The translations under genes and the position numbers were made by a program. The notes beneath the pieces are model-generated. The model was not told the DNA's origin, searched no databases, and saw only the letters and a list, made by a program, of their open reading frames with translations. Below, in pieces: positions 26,256-35,167 of a DNA stretch of 64,000 nt. The DNA comes from Congregibacter brevis. Its GTDB lineage: Bacteria; Pseudomonadota; Gammaproteobacteria; Pseudomonadales; Halieaceae. The DNA is taken from contig NZ_CP136865.1 of the NCBI RefSeq assembly GCF_045689245.1, forward strand, positions 1,116,001-1,180,000, written 5' to 3'. Numbering within the stretch: position 1 is the first letter of the stretch; each line of letters begins with the position of its first letter.

Positions 26256-27394
26256 TGTCTGAATACGTTCGCCAGATGCCCGAGAACGTCGGTCCTCTCA
26301 CTCGGCCGCCAGGGGTGGCTGCAAAGCTCCACGTCGACGCACCTTTACTGGTTTTACTGATGCTGCTCACGGCCTACGGGCTGGTTGTGCTTTACAGTGC
26401 ATCGGGACAAAGCATGGATGCCGTGGTGCGCCAGGGCCGGTACTTTGTACTCGCCTATGTTGTGATGTTTGTCATGGCCCAGTTTAGTCCGGTGCGCTGG
26501 TCGCGCTGGTCTCCCTGGGGGTACCTTTTGGGGGTGTCTTTCTTGGCGGCGGTGGCGGTTGCCGGTGTCGGCGCCAAGGGTGCACAGCGCTGGCTCGAGC
26601 TTGGTGGCTTTCGTTTTCAGCCCTCAGAGATCATGAAACTGGGCGTTCCCATGACCATTGCCTGGTATCTTGGGTCTCGCGTGTTACCACCAGCCTCACG
26701 CCACATCGCCGTGTGCCTGTTACTGATCGCTATCCCCTGTGGCCTGATTATCCGTCAACCGGATCTTGGGACCTCTCTGCTAATCGGCGCTTCGGGCTTG
26801 TTCGGCATCTTTATGGCGGGCATCAGTTGGCGCTTCATTTTTGGCACGGTGCTAGTGGCCATTTTTTCCGCCTGGCCAGCGTGGATGTTTCTTCTCGAGG
26901 ACTATCAGAAACAGCGTATCCTGACGCTCCTTAATCCTGAAAGCGACAAGCTTGGCGCCGGATGGAACATCATTCAATCCAAAACGGCTATTGGCTCCGG
27001 CGGCTGGACCGGTAAGGGTTGGACTCAGGGCACTCAATCCCAGCTGGACTTTCTCCCCGAGAGTCATACCGATTTCATCATCGCTGTGCTCGCTGAAGAG
27101 TTTGGACTCAAGGGCGTGCTGCTGCTGCTTGGTCTGTACATTTTGATCCTACTGCGAGCGTTTTGGATTGGTCTGTATGCACAAAGCAGCTACGGTCGCA
27201 TACTCTGCGGGAGTATTACGCTGACTTTCTTTGTCTACATCTTTGTTAACATGGGAATGGTTGCGGGTCTGCTCCCGGTGGTGGGTGTCCCGCTACCTTT
27301 AGTGAGCGCAGGTGGTACTTCGGTGGTGACCCTCATGGCTGGATTTGGGCTGCTTATGGCAGTCAGTACCGAGAAGCGTGTGGTGGGGCAATAG
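26255..27394 (+). CDS. mrdB: Peptidoglycan glycosyltransferase RodA (MrdB)
   Basis: The 379-residue SEDS-family membrane protein has about ten hydrophobic segments, the conserved GAKGAQRWLELGGFRFQPSE block, and GLLPVVGVPLPLVSAGGTS near the C-terminus. It polymerises glycan strands as the partner of PBP2. The GTG start overlaps the mrdA stop by one base (TAGTG). Confidence 0.96.
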   Translation: MSEYVRQMPENVGPLTRPPGVAAKLHVDAPLLVLLMLLTAYGLVVLYSASGQSMDAVVRQGRYFVLAYVVMFVMAQFSPVRWSRWSPWGYLLGVSFLAAVAVAGVGAKGAQRWLELGGFRFQPSEIMKLGVPMTIAWYLGSRVLPPASRHIAVCLLLIAIPCGLIIRQPDLGTSLLIGASGLFGIFMAGISWRFIFGTVLVAIFSAWPAWMFLLEDYQKQRILTLLNPESDKLGAGWNIIQSKTAIGSGGWTGKGWTQGTQSQLDFLPESHTDFIIAVLAEEFGLKGVLLLLGLYILILLRAFWIGLYAQSSYGRILCGSITLTFFVYIFVNMGMVAGLLPVVGVPLPLVSAGGTSVVTLMAGFGLLMAVSTEKRVVGQ

Positions 27395-27425
27395 CAGATG
27401 GCTATATCGTCCCCAGTTCGCCCTT

Positions 27426-27491
27426 CGAACCCCGTCACGACATATTTCCAACCCGGTCACGACATGTTTCGAACTCCGTCACGACATATTC
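27426..27491. repeat. Three imperfect 22-bp tandem repeats before mltB
   Basis: Three units start at 27426, 27448 and 27470, each close to CGAACCCCGTCACGACATAT plus TT, with two to four changes between copies; the shared core is GTCACGACAT. They fill the gap between rodA and the mltB ribosome-binding region. There are no spacers, so this is not a CRISPR array. Confidence 0.85.
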
Positions 27492-27507
27492 AGAAAGGAT
27501 TATTAAG

Positions 27508-28506
27508 GTGAAGCAACGCCAAAGATTTGGATTTCACGTTTGCGCCAGCTTGCTCGGTGCATTGCTGATCACAGCACCGGTACACGCGGATTACTCGAAT
27601 GATCCGGGCGCTCAGGCACTGATTGCAGAAATGGTTGCCGAGCACGATTTTTCAGCGGAAGAGCTGCAGACCCTTTTTATGGGGGCTGAGCGGCAGCAGA
27701 GCATTCTGGATGCCATATCGCGACCGGCAGAGAAAACCAAACCCTGGCACGAATACCGCGAGATTTTTCTCACAGAGCGTCGTGAGCGAGAGGGCGTTGA
27801 GTTTTTTCGGGAACACCGTGAGGCCCTTTCCCGCGCGCAGGCAGAGACGGGCGTTCCCGCTGAGGTAATCGTCGCGATCATTGGTGTAGAGACCTACTAC
27901 GGTCGGATCGCCGGTAGTTATGACGTGATTGACGCGCTATCGACTCTCGCTTTTGATTACCCCAAGCGATCGAAATTTTTTACCAGTGAGCTCAAGAACT
28001 TTTTGCTCTTGTCCCGCGAACAAGGCATGGATCCGCTTTCCTTAAAAGGATCTTACGCCGGTGCCATGGGTTACGGACAGTTCATGCCCAGCAGCTACCG
28101 AGCCTACGCCATAGACTTTGACGGGGACGAACTCGTCGATATCTGGAACAACCCTACCGATGCTATTGGAAGCGTCGCTAACTATCTGGCCAAGCATGGT
28201 TGGCGAGGCGGAGAGCCCGTTGTCAGCGCGGCTACGGCCTCAGACGCGGCGCCCCAGGAAGCCTTTGAGGGCGGACTAAAGCCCACTCGATCGGTCCAAG
28301 CCTTTATCGACATGGGTGTGACCCCCGAGCAGCAGGTGGATCCTGAGGCGATGGCGACGGCAATGAAGTTTGAGTTGGTGGATGGCCACGAGTACTGGCT
28401 GGGCTTGCAGAACCTCTATGTAATTACTCGCTACAACCACTCGGCTATGTATGCGATGAGCGTATTTTTGTTGAGCCAGCGCATTGCCGCGGGCGTGCAG
28501 GCGTGA
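27508..28506 (+). CDS. mltB: Lytic murein transglycosylase B (MltB)
   Basis: The 332-residue protein has a signal peptide (cleavage near PVHADY) without a clear lipobox cysteine, and the catalytic Glu128 in GVETYYG. SYAGAMGYGQFMPSSY and DIWNNPTDAIGSVANYLAKHGW are typical MltB blocks. It cleaves glycan strands to 1,6-anhydro products in the periplasm. GTG start after AAGGATTATTAAG. The stop overlaps rlpA (GTGA). Confidence 0.94.
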   Translation: MKQRQRFGFHVCASLLGALLITAPVHADYSNDPGAQALIAEMVAEHDFSAEELQTLFMGAERQQSILDAISRPAEKTKPWHEYREIFLTERREREGVEFFREHREALSRAQAETGVPAEVIVAIIGVETYYGRIAGSYDVIDALSTLAFDYPKRSKFFTSELKNFLLLSREQGMDPLSLKGSYAGAMGYGQFMPSSYRAYAIDFDGDELVDIWNNPTDAIGSVANYLAKHGWRGGEPVVSAATASDAAPQEAFEGGLKPTRSVQAFIDMGVTPEQQVDPEAMATAMKFELVDGHEYWLGLQNLYVITRYNHSAMYAMSVFLLSQRIAAGVQA

Positions 28507-29297
28507 CGCAATCCAGTTTAGGACTTCTGTGTGTCCTGACTGCGGTTACTGCGCTGGTAGCGTGCTCCAGCTCTGATCCCAAGGTCGCCTGGGAGGGTGA
28601 TGGCGCGCCGGTAACCAGTATGGAGCCGGACGCTGTGGCAGATGCGGTTCCTCGTCCTGATCCTATTCTTCGTGCAGGTAATACTTCGCCCTATAGCATC
28701 GATGGCGTTGAATATCGCGTCCTCCCGAGCGCCGAGGGATATAGCAAGAAGGGTATCGCCAGCTGGTATGGCACCAAGTTTCATGGCAATAAAACGGCCA
28801 ATGGTGAGGTCTATGACTTATATCTCGCAACGGCTGCCCACCGAAGCCTCCCCATACCCAGCTATGCAACGGTAACCAACCTTTGGAATGGTCGTCAGGT
28901 GGTGGTGCGAATCAACGATCGCGGGCCCTTCCACCCAGACCGATTGATCGATTTAAGTTACGCCGCCGCGGTGAAGCTGGGTTTTGTCGACAAAGGGACC
29001 GCTGAGGTTCTGGTTGAGACCATTACTCTGGCCGGGATAGACGACCTTCGTGATAGCGAGACGGGCGAGTATCGCTATCTTCAACTGGGCGCCTTTGCTA
29101 ATCCTGATACAGCTGATGGTCTCCGAGAATCTGTCGCTGCGATGGTGGATGCGCCCGTGAGCGTGACCCCTGTCGATGCCGGGGGGCAGCGTTTGCATCG
29201 CGTGCGTGTGGGCCCGGTCGCCGACGGAGAGCAGCTCCGCTATCTTCGTGATTTGCTGATGAGCCGCGGTTATTCACCCGGTCTGGCCCTGCCGTAA
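28503..29297 (+). CDS. rlpA: Septal-ring lytic transglycosylase RlpA, lipoprotein
   Basis: A 264-residue lipoprotein: lipobox TALVAC near residue 21, then the double-psi beta-barrel domain with ASWYGTKFHGNKTANGE and VRINDRGPF, and a C-terminal SPOR domain (about 190-264) that binds denuded glycan at division sites. In Pseudomonas RlpA cleaves stem-peptide-free glycan. GTG start overlapping mltB; its TAA overlaps the ATG that opens the dacA frame. Confidence 0.94.
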   Translation: MTQSSLGLLCVLTAVTALVACSSSDPKVAWEGDGAPVTSMEPDAVADAVPRPDPILRAGNTSPYSIDGVEYRVLPSAEGYSKKGIASWYGTKFHGNKTANGEVYDLYLATAAHRSLPIPSYATVTNLWNGRQVVVRINDRGPFHPDRLIDLSYAAAVKLGFVDKGTAEVLVETITLAGIDDLRDSETGEYRYLQLGAFANPDTADGLRESVAAMVDAPVSVTPVDAGGQRLHRVRVGPVADGEQLRYLRDLLMSRGYSPGLALP

Positions 29298-29404
29298 TGG
29301 CTAAACTATTTGGTAGCACCTCTCGCTTCAATTTCCGCCGCGATTTTTCAGTATTGAGAGCTTGCGGTACCATGCTCCGCCTCCGCATATCTGACCTGAC
29401 TTCT

Positions 29405-30604
29405 ATGCCAAATTCTTTACGTTTTTCTTTTATTCTTGCGCGCACCGCTGCGCACAGTCTGGCTCTGACCCTTGCTGTATTCACAGCTGCGGTATCAGCG
29501 CAGAACATCGTGCCTGCCCCCCCGGAGATCGCAGCTCGCGGCTATCTTCTGGTGGATGCGAATAGTGGTGCTGTTCTTGTCGAGTCTAACGCGGATGAGC
29601 AGCTGCCACCGGCCAGCCTGACCAAGCTGATGACCGCTTATGTGCTGGCCTCGGAGATTGCTGCGGGTCGTGTCACCCGTGAAGACCAGGTCACCGTAAG
29701 CCGGAATGCCTGGTCGCAAAACCCGGTTTTTAATGGCTCTTCGCTCATGTGGATTGAGCCTCGGATGCCCGTCACAATCGGGCAGCTGGAGCAGGGAGTA
29801 GTTATCTCCTCAGGTAATGATGCGACCGTTGCCGTAGCGGAGCACATCGCTGGCAGTGAGGCGGCATTTGCCGATCTCATGAACAAGCACGCCGCTGAAC
29901 TGGGCCTCCACGGGACCTATTTCGCTAATTCCCATGGCTTGCCTCATCCTCAGCACCTGACCACCGCGCGGGATCTTGCGGTACTTGCCAAGAACATCAT
30001 TCAGCGCTTTCCCGAGCACTACAAAGTCTACAGTCAGCGCGAATACACCTATAACGATATCAAGCAGTACAACCGGAATAAGCTCTTGGGAGAGGACCCT
30101 TCCGTAGATGGCTTGAAGACCGGTTATACCCGTGAGGCGGGGTACGGACTGGTTGCTTCTGCGGAACGCAACGGCATGCGCCTGATCTCCGTAGTCATGG
30201 GAACAGACAGCGCCCGCGCGCGAGCTAGGGAAACCCGCAGTTTGTTAAATTACGGATTCCGGTTCTATGAAACCGATGTGATGGTCGCGGGTGGAGAAGA
30301 GCTTGAGAAGCCCCGAATTTGGAAGGGCGAACTTGATTACGTACCGGTCGGTATTGCTGAAGACGTAGTGATGACCTTGCCCCGAGGCAAGCGCAACAGT
30401 CTGCTGAGCGAATTGGTGCTCATGGACCCTATTAGCGCGCCCTTGGCTGTCGGCGATGCGGTGGGCGAGTTGACCCTAACCCTCGATGGTGAGGTACTGC
30501 AGCAGATTCCCTTGGTCGCCCTGGAGCCTGTGGAGGCGGCCGGCTTTTTTGCCCGAATTTGGGACATGGTCTTAATGTGGTTGGCGCAGCTCTTCGGTGG
30601 CTGA
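29405..30604 (+). CDS. dacA: D-alanyl-D-alanine carboxypeptidase DacA (PBP5/6 type)
   Basis: From 29405 the protein has 399 residues: a signal peptide ending VFTAAVSAQ, catalytic S71 and K74 in SLTK, the SGN motif, the LKTGYT KTG motif, and a C-terminal beta domain with an amphipathic membrane-anchoring helix. It trims the terminal D-Ala of peptidoglycan stems. An in-frame ATG at 29297 overlapping rlpA would add 36 residues before the signal peptide; that reads poorly as secretion signal, so the later ATG is preferred although it has no clear Shine-Dalgarno sequence. Confidence 0.92.
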   Translation: MPNSLRFSFILARTAAHSLALTLAVFTAAVSAQNIVPAPPEIAARGYLLVDANSGAVLVESNADEQLPPASLTKLMTAYVLASEIAAGRVTREDQVTVSRNAWSQNPVFNGSSLMWIEPRMPVTIGQLEQGVVISSGNDATVAVAEHIAGSEAAFADLMNKHAAELGLHGTYFANSHGLPHPQHLTTARDLAVLAKNIIQRFPEHYKVYSQREYTYNDIKQYNRNKLLGEDPSVDGLKTGYTREAGYGLVASAERNGMRLISVVMGTDSARARARETRSLLNYGFRFYETDVMVAGGEELEKPRIWKGELDYVPVGIAEDVVMTLPRGKRNSLLSELVLMDPISAPLAVGDAVGELTLTLDGEVLQQIPLVALEPVEAAGFFARIWDMVLMWLAQLFGG

Positions 30605-30896
30605 GCTCATTACAGGTGCGCAGGGGGAAGGTGGTGAAGAGCCACCCAAGATTGAGTTCCCCTGTGATTACCCGGTAAAAGTACTCGGCCGTAATGTCAA
30701 AGAGTTCAGGCCTCTGGTCCTGGAGATTTTTGAGCGCCATGCCCCCGGGTTCGATCAGAAGACCATCACTGTTCGCGATAGTCGCAAGGGTAATTTTCTC
30801 TCCATGACAATTATCATCACTGCCACTGGGCCCGAACAGCTAGAGGCTCTTCACCAGGATCTCCGGGCCACGGGTCTGGTGCAGATGGTGCTGTGA
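30597..30896 (+). CDS. ybeD: YbeD/DUF493 family protein
   Basis: The 99-residue protein matches the YbeD (DUF493) ferredoxin-like fold with IEFPCDYPVKVLG and a closing block LEALHQDLRATGLVQMVL. The molecular role is not established; the gene is conserved between dacA and lipB in gammaproteobacteria, which links it loosely to lipoate or envelope genes. GTG start within the end of dacA; stop overlaps lipB. Confidence 0.9.
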   Translation: MAELITGAQGEGGEEPPKIEFPCDYPVKVLGRNVKEFRPLVLEIFERHAPGFDQKTITVRDSRKGNFLSMTIIITATGPEQLEALHQDLRATGLVQMVL

Positions 30897-31528
30897 ACGC
30901 TGCAACTGCGCCGGAGCTGGTTGTTCGGCGTCTTGGGGAGTGCGATTACCAGCAAACCCTGGACAAGATGCGTAACTTTACTGACGCACGAACCTCTGAA
31001 ACCCCCGATGAGCTTTGGTTACTCCAACATCCTCCAGTTTTTACGCAGGGGCTGGCAGGACGCGAAGAGCATCTTCTGGCGCCGGGTGATATTCCGGTAG
31101 TACAGGTGGACCGGGGTGGGCAGGTTACCTATCACGGCCCCGGTCAGTGGGTCGTTTACCTACTAGTGGACTTACGCCGCCGGCATCTTGGCGTCCGCGC
31201 GCTGGTTGATGTTATCGAGCAATCGATTGTCACAACTCTCGAAACCTTTGGTATCGAGGCTGCACCGGATCCCAAGGCTCCCGGGGTCTACGTGAATAGC
31301 CGGAAAATTGCCTCACTGGGACTAAGAGTGCGCCGCGGCTCTAGCTACCACGGGTTGTCGCTCAATGCCGATATGGATCTTGAGCCCTTTACGCGTATCA
31401 ACCCCTGCGGTTATGCCGGTCTTGAGGTCACCTCGCTGAGGGCGCTCCTTGGCGACGACTGCCCCGATATGCCGCGCGTTGGTGACGAGTTGGTGAAGTC
31501 CCTTGAAGTTTGTCTAAGCGCGCGCTGA
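30893..31528 (+). CDS. lipB: Octanoyl-[ACP]:protein N-octanoyltransferase LipB
   Basis: The 211-residue enzyme has RGGQVTYHGPGQ, the catalytic lysine in SRKIASLGL and the catalytic cysteine in INPCGY. It transfers octanoyl from ACP to lipoyl domains, the first step of lipoate assembly. GTG start overlapping ybeD (GTGA). The usual partner lipA does not follow; prfC does. Confidence 0.95.
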   Translation: MNAATAPELVVRRLGECDYQQTLDKMRNFTDARTSETPDELWLLQHPPVFTQGLAGREEHLLAPGDIPVVQVDRGGQVTYHGPGQWVVYLLVDLRRRHLGVRALVDVIEQSIVTTLETFGIEAAPDPKAPGVYVNSRKIASLGLRVRRGSSYHGLSLNADMDLEPFTRINPCGYAGLEVTSLRALLGDDCPDMPRVGDELVKSLEVCLSAR

Positions 31529-31681
31529 CGTTTTATCCGAGCCTCTGCATCGGCTATGATGCGCGCCCCCAGTGACCCAAGTTTCAAAAATTCAGTAACG
31601 AGTTTTGTAACGAGTTTCTTATAGCAAACAGCGACGGGATGCTTGGGTTTTTGCTACCGAAACAATGATGACGGATCTCCC

Positions 31682-33304
31682 ATGACCGACCCTATGCCTA
31701 CAGCAGGCGCCGATTCAGACAAAGCCACTGGCGGCCTAGCGACAAAAGTTGCCCAACGACGCACCTTCGCGATTATCTCTCACCCGGATGCGGGTAAGAC
31801 GACGATCACGGAGAAACTCCTTCTTCTTGGGAATGCCATTGCAATCGCGGGCAGTGTTAAGGGAAAAAAAGGCCCCCACGCCACCTCCGACTGGATGAGC
31901 ATGGAGCAGGAACGCGGTATCTCTGTGACTTCCTCTGTGATGCAGTTTCCCTATCACGATCGCGTTGTGAACTTGCTGGACACCCCGGGACACGAAGACT
32001 TCTCCGAGGATACTTATCGCACCCTGACAGCTGTTGATTCGGCCCTCATGGTTATTGACGGTGCAAAAGGCGTCGAGGACCGCACGATCAAGCTGATGAA
32101 CGTTTGCCGTCTTCGAGATACGCCCATTATCAGTTTTGTTAACAAACTCGACCGGCCGACTCGGGACCCTATAGAACTCCTTGATGAGATTGAGGAGGTT
32201 CTCGGCATTGCCGCCGCGCCCGTCAACTGGCCCATGGGAATGGGTGAGCACTTTCAGGGGGTGTACAACCTATACACGGATACCTTGCATTGCTTCGAGC
32301 GAGGCCATAACGCCGTGCTTCCGCCAGATACGCGCATTCAGGGGCTAGACTCTGAAGAGGCCCGGGAGTTGCTCGGCGATGAGTACGATGATTTTGTTGA
32401 TGAGATCGAGTTGGTTAAAGGGGCGAGCCACGAGTTTGAGCTTGAGAAGTTTCTTGCCGGCAAGCTATCCCCCGTGTTCTTTGGCACTGCACTGGGTAAT
32501 TTTGGTGTGCGGGAAATGCTCGATAACTTTGTTGAGTGGGCGCCTCCGCCCCAGGGAAGGGGCAGTAATGAACGTGAGGTCGAAGCCGGCGAGAGCAGCT
32601 TTAGTGGCTTTGTGTTCAAGATCCAGGCAAATATGGATCCTCGGCATCGCGATCGCATCGCATTCATGCGGGTTTGCTCTGGACGATATGAGAAAGGCAT
32701 GAAAATGCGCCATGTGCGTATGGCCAAGGACGTCAAGATAGCCGATGCCGTGACCTTCAAAGCGGGGGAGCGGGTACTGGTAGAGGAGGCCATTGCCGGC
32801 GACATTATCGGCTTGCACAACCACGGAACGATCCAGATTGGAGATACCTTCACCGATGGTGAGGATCTGGGTTTTACGGGCATACCGCATTTCGCCCCAG
32901 AACTTTTTCGGCGAATACGACTGCGCGACCCCATGAAGTCCAAACAATTGCAAAAGGGACTTCAGCAATTGTCGGAAGAGGGCTCAACCCAGGTGTTTGC
33001 GCCTATTAGCTCAACGGATCTTATTGTGGGCGCGGTGGGTCAACTCCAGTTTGATGTGGTCGCCTATCGACTGAAGGACGAGTACAAGGTGGAAGCCATG
33101 TATGAGCCGGTCAACGTGTATACCGCGCGATGGGTGTACTGCGACGATGAGCGAAAACTGGAAGATTTTCGAAAAAAGGCCGCTGATCAGCTATCCATTG
33201 ATGGCGGTGGTTTCTTGAGTTATCTGGCGCCGACGCGGGTGAATCTAGCGCTCATGGAAGAGCGGTGGCCGGATATCCAGTTCCGTGCAACGCGAGAGCA
33301 TTAA
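31682..33304 (+). CDS. prfC: Peptide chain release factor 3 (RF3)
   Basis: The 540-residue translational GTPase has G1 SHPDAGKTT, G3 DTPGHEDF and G4 NKLDR, followed by the RF3-type C-terminal domains. It recycles RF1/RF2 from the ribosome. I start at the ATG at 31682 (MTDPMPTAG) rather than a TTG 13 codons earlier, since family proteins are about 530 residues. A GTAACGAGTTT direct repeat (31595-31605, 31607-31617) lies in the upstream gap. Confidence 0.95.
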   Translation: MTDPMPTAGADSDKATGGLATKVAQRRTFAIISHPDAGKTTITEKLLLLGNAIAIAGSVKGKKGPHATSDWMSMEQERGISVTSSVMQFPYHDRVVNLLDTPGHEDFSEDTYRTLTAVDSALMVIDGAKGVEDRTIKLMNVCRLRDTPIISFVNKLDRPTRDPIELLDEIEEVLGIAAAPVNWPMGMGEHFQGVYNLYTDTLHCFERGHNAVLPPDTRIQGLDSEEARELLGDEYDDFVDEIELVKGASHEFELEKFLAGKLSPVFFGTALGNFGVREMLDNFVEWAPPPQGRGSNEREVEAGESSFSGFVFKIQANMDPRHRDRIAFMRVCSGRYEKGMKMRHVRMAKDVKIADAVTFKAGERVLVEEAIAGDIIGLHNHGTIQIGDTFTDGEDLGFTGIPHFAPELFRRIRLRDPMKSKQLQKGLQQLSEEGSTQVFAPISSTDLIVGAVGQLQFDVVAYRLKDEYKVEAMYEPVNVYTARWVYCDDERKLEDFRKKAADQLSIDGGGFLSYLAPTRVNLALMEERWPDIQFRATREH

Positions 33305-33342
33305 GCTCCCGCATCTCGGTAAGTACTTACAACGAATCGATT

Positions 33343-33825
33343 CTATAAAAGCGCTTGAATGTCTGAGGCGATTGCCTCTGGTTTGGTCGTAGGCGCGTAG
33401 CGCTTGACCACATCTCCGGCACGATTCACGAGAAACTTTGTAAAGTTCCATTTGATACGCTGGCTGCCCAGAGCGCCTGGTGCTGCCTGCTTCAGGTGCG
33501 CAAACAACGGATCAGCGTCGCCGCCGTTCACGTCGATCTTCCCAAACATCGGGAAACTCACCCCGTAGTTTAGCTGGCAGAATTCCTGGATCTCATCGTT
33601 GCTGCCGGGATCCTGGCTACCGAACTGGTTGCAGGGGAAGCCCAAAATAGTAAAACCCTGATCTTTGTACTGTTCATAGACAGACTCAAGGCCAGCAAAT
33701 TGAGGGGTAAAGCCGCACTTGGATGCGGTGTTTACAATGAGCAGTACCTGCCCGCGATAGTCTTCTAAAGATTTTTCGTTGCCCTGCTTGTCCTGGGGGG
33801 CGAAGCCGTAAATGCCATCACTCAT
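33343..33825 (-). CDS. Glutathione peroxidase-family thiol peroxidase (Cys type)
   Basis: The 160-residue protein has the family signatures NTASKCGFTPQ (peroxidatic cysteine instead of selenocysteine), GFPCNQFGSQDPG and a C-terminal WNFTKFLV block. It reduces peroxides; bacterial members usually use thioredoxin. It faces prfC convergently and has its own leader of about 90 bp. Confidence 0.94.
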   Translation of the reverse strand: MSDGIYGFAPQDKQGNEKSLEDYRGQVLLIVNTASKCGFTPQFAGLESVYEQYKDQGFTILGFPCNQFGSQDPGSNDEIQEFCQLNYGVSFPMFGKIDVNGGDADPLFAHLKQAAPGALGSQRIKWNFTKFLVNRAGDVVKRYAPTTKPEAIASDIQALL

Positions 33826-33913
33826 GGAAATACCTCTTAGCGGCGATTCTCAGGGAATCGCCATGAATTTAAGATTTCATTCACGAACTATACGCCGACC
33901 GTCAGGTCGTCGA

Positions 33914-35092
33914 TCATCCTGCAACGGCTTGTGGCTGCCATTGGTTTATCAGAGTGCGCAGTCGCTTACGCTGCACCCGAAGTGAAAATTCCAGCTCACG
34001 GAACTGACTGCGGAGTTTTGCCTGTTCCCAGCGCTCCTGAAACTGTTGATAGCGCTCAGCAACGACGCCCTCAAGCTGCTCCCTGTGTCGCTCGTAGCGA
34101 TCAGCTTGTAGCTGCTTCCACTGGTTAACCGAGTCCGTAAACAACTGGTACTCGCGTTCAAGAATAGCCGTTAACGCTGTTTCTTCTTGATCCGCAGCGA
34201 AGTCTTGAGCGCGTTTGAACTGCATATCTAGCAGCGCGCGCTGGATTCGAAAATCCGGCACGGTCTGAAGGTCCGACGCCAAGCCCACTTTTGCTAATCC
34301 CGCGATCATCCACTTGGTGGGATCCCACTGGTACCAGCGGATACCGTTGCGGTAGTCTTTTTGGAAAATATGGTGGTAGTTGTGATAGCCCTCACCATAA
34401 GTCAGGAATGCTAGAAAACCATTGTCCCGAGCACTGTTTTCTTCGGTGTAGGGTCGGCTTCCCCAGTAGTGAGCAAGAGAATTGATGAAGAAAGTCACGT
34501 GATGATTCACGACCAGACGCAATAGGCCGACCAGAAGCACGGTGCCAATCACGTCACCCAGGGCTAGACCCAGGAGAATCGGCACGCCCAGGTTCATAAA
34601 TGTCGTGATCGCGACGTAGTGTTTGTGCTGCCACATCACGATAGGGTCACGCATTAAATCTTGCGCATTGCTGAAATCCTCTCCATTGGTGGCATACTCG
34701 CGCAGCATCCAGCCCATGTGGCTGAACCAGAGGCCTCTGCCAGCGGAATAGGGGTCTTCAGCGTTATCGTCGACATGTCGATGATGGCGGCGGTGATCTG
34801 CGGCCCAAATGAGTATGCTGTTTTGTAGCGCGCCGGCGCCCCAGAGGGCGAACCAAAGGCGAACGCTCCAGTGAGCTTTGTAGGCCTTGTGGGACCATAA
34901 ACGGTGATAACCACCGGTAATGGAGAGGCCATTAAGATATAAAAATACGACTGCCCAGACCCACTGGGTGGCAGTGAATCCGGCGTAAATGCCCCATAGT
35001 GGCACTAAAATAGCGGCCAATATGGGAAATCCAACGAAGATCACGGCATTGACGCGGATCAGTGGCGGTTTAGGAGATTGTTCTTTCATCAT
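33914..35092 (-). CDS. Membrane fatty-acid (acyl-CoA delta-9 type) desaturase
   Basis: A 392-residue membrane protein with the three histidine boxes of diiron desaturases: HRLWSH, HRRHH and HNYHH, among about four transmembrane segments. It introduces a cis double bond into acyl chains, which tunes membrane fluidity. A C-terminal extension of about 105 residues after the catalytic part is rich in Gln, Glu, Arg and Lys and probably helical (EREYQLFTDSVNQWKQLQ). The start is set at the MMKEQ pair; a longer frame up to 35209 would overlap the divergent MATE gene and lacks desaturase-like sequence. Confidence 0.88.
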   Translation of the reverse strand: MMKEQSPKPPLIRVNAVIFVGFPILAAILVPLWGIYAGFTATQWVWAVVFLYLNGLSITGGYHRLWSHKAYKAHWSVRLWFALWGAGALQNSILIWAADHRRHHRHVDDNAEDPYSAGRGLWFSHMGWMLREYATNGEDFSNAQDLMRDPIVMWQHKHYVAITTFMNLGVPILLGLALGDVIGTVLLVGLLRLVVNHHVTFFINSLAHYWGSRPYTEENSARDNGFLAFLTYGEGYHNYHHIFQKDYRNGIRWYQWDPTKWMIAGLAKVGLASDLQTVPDFRIQRALLDMQFKRAQDFAADQEETALTAILEREYQLFTDSVNQWKQLQADRYERHREQLEGVVAERYQQFQERWEQAKLRSQFRELEFSLRVQRKRLRTLINQWQPQAVAG

Positions 35093-35167
35093 GCAGGTGC
35101 CTAGTTTACGAGCGGCGATTTTAACGGGATCGGCGCCCGAAGTCTTGACTCGTTTTAGGGAAGCATT

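Noticed and set aside
27426..27491. Tandem repeats considered as a CRISPR array
   Set aside because: Units are contiguous without spacers and no cas genes are present.
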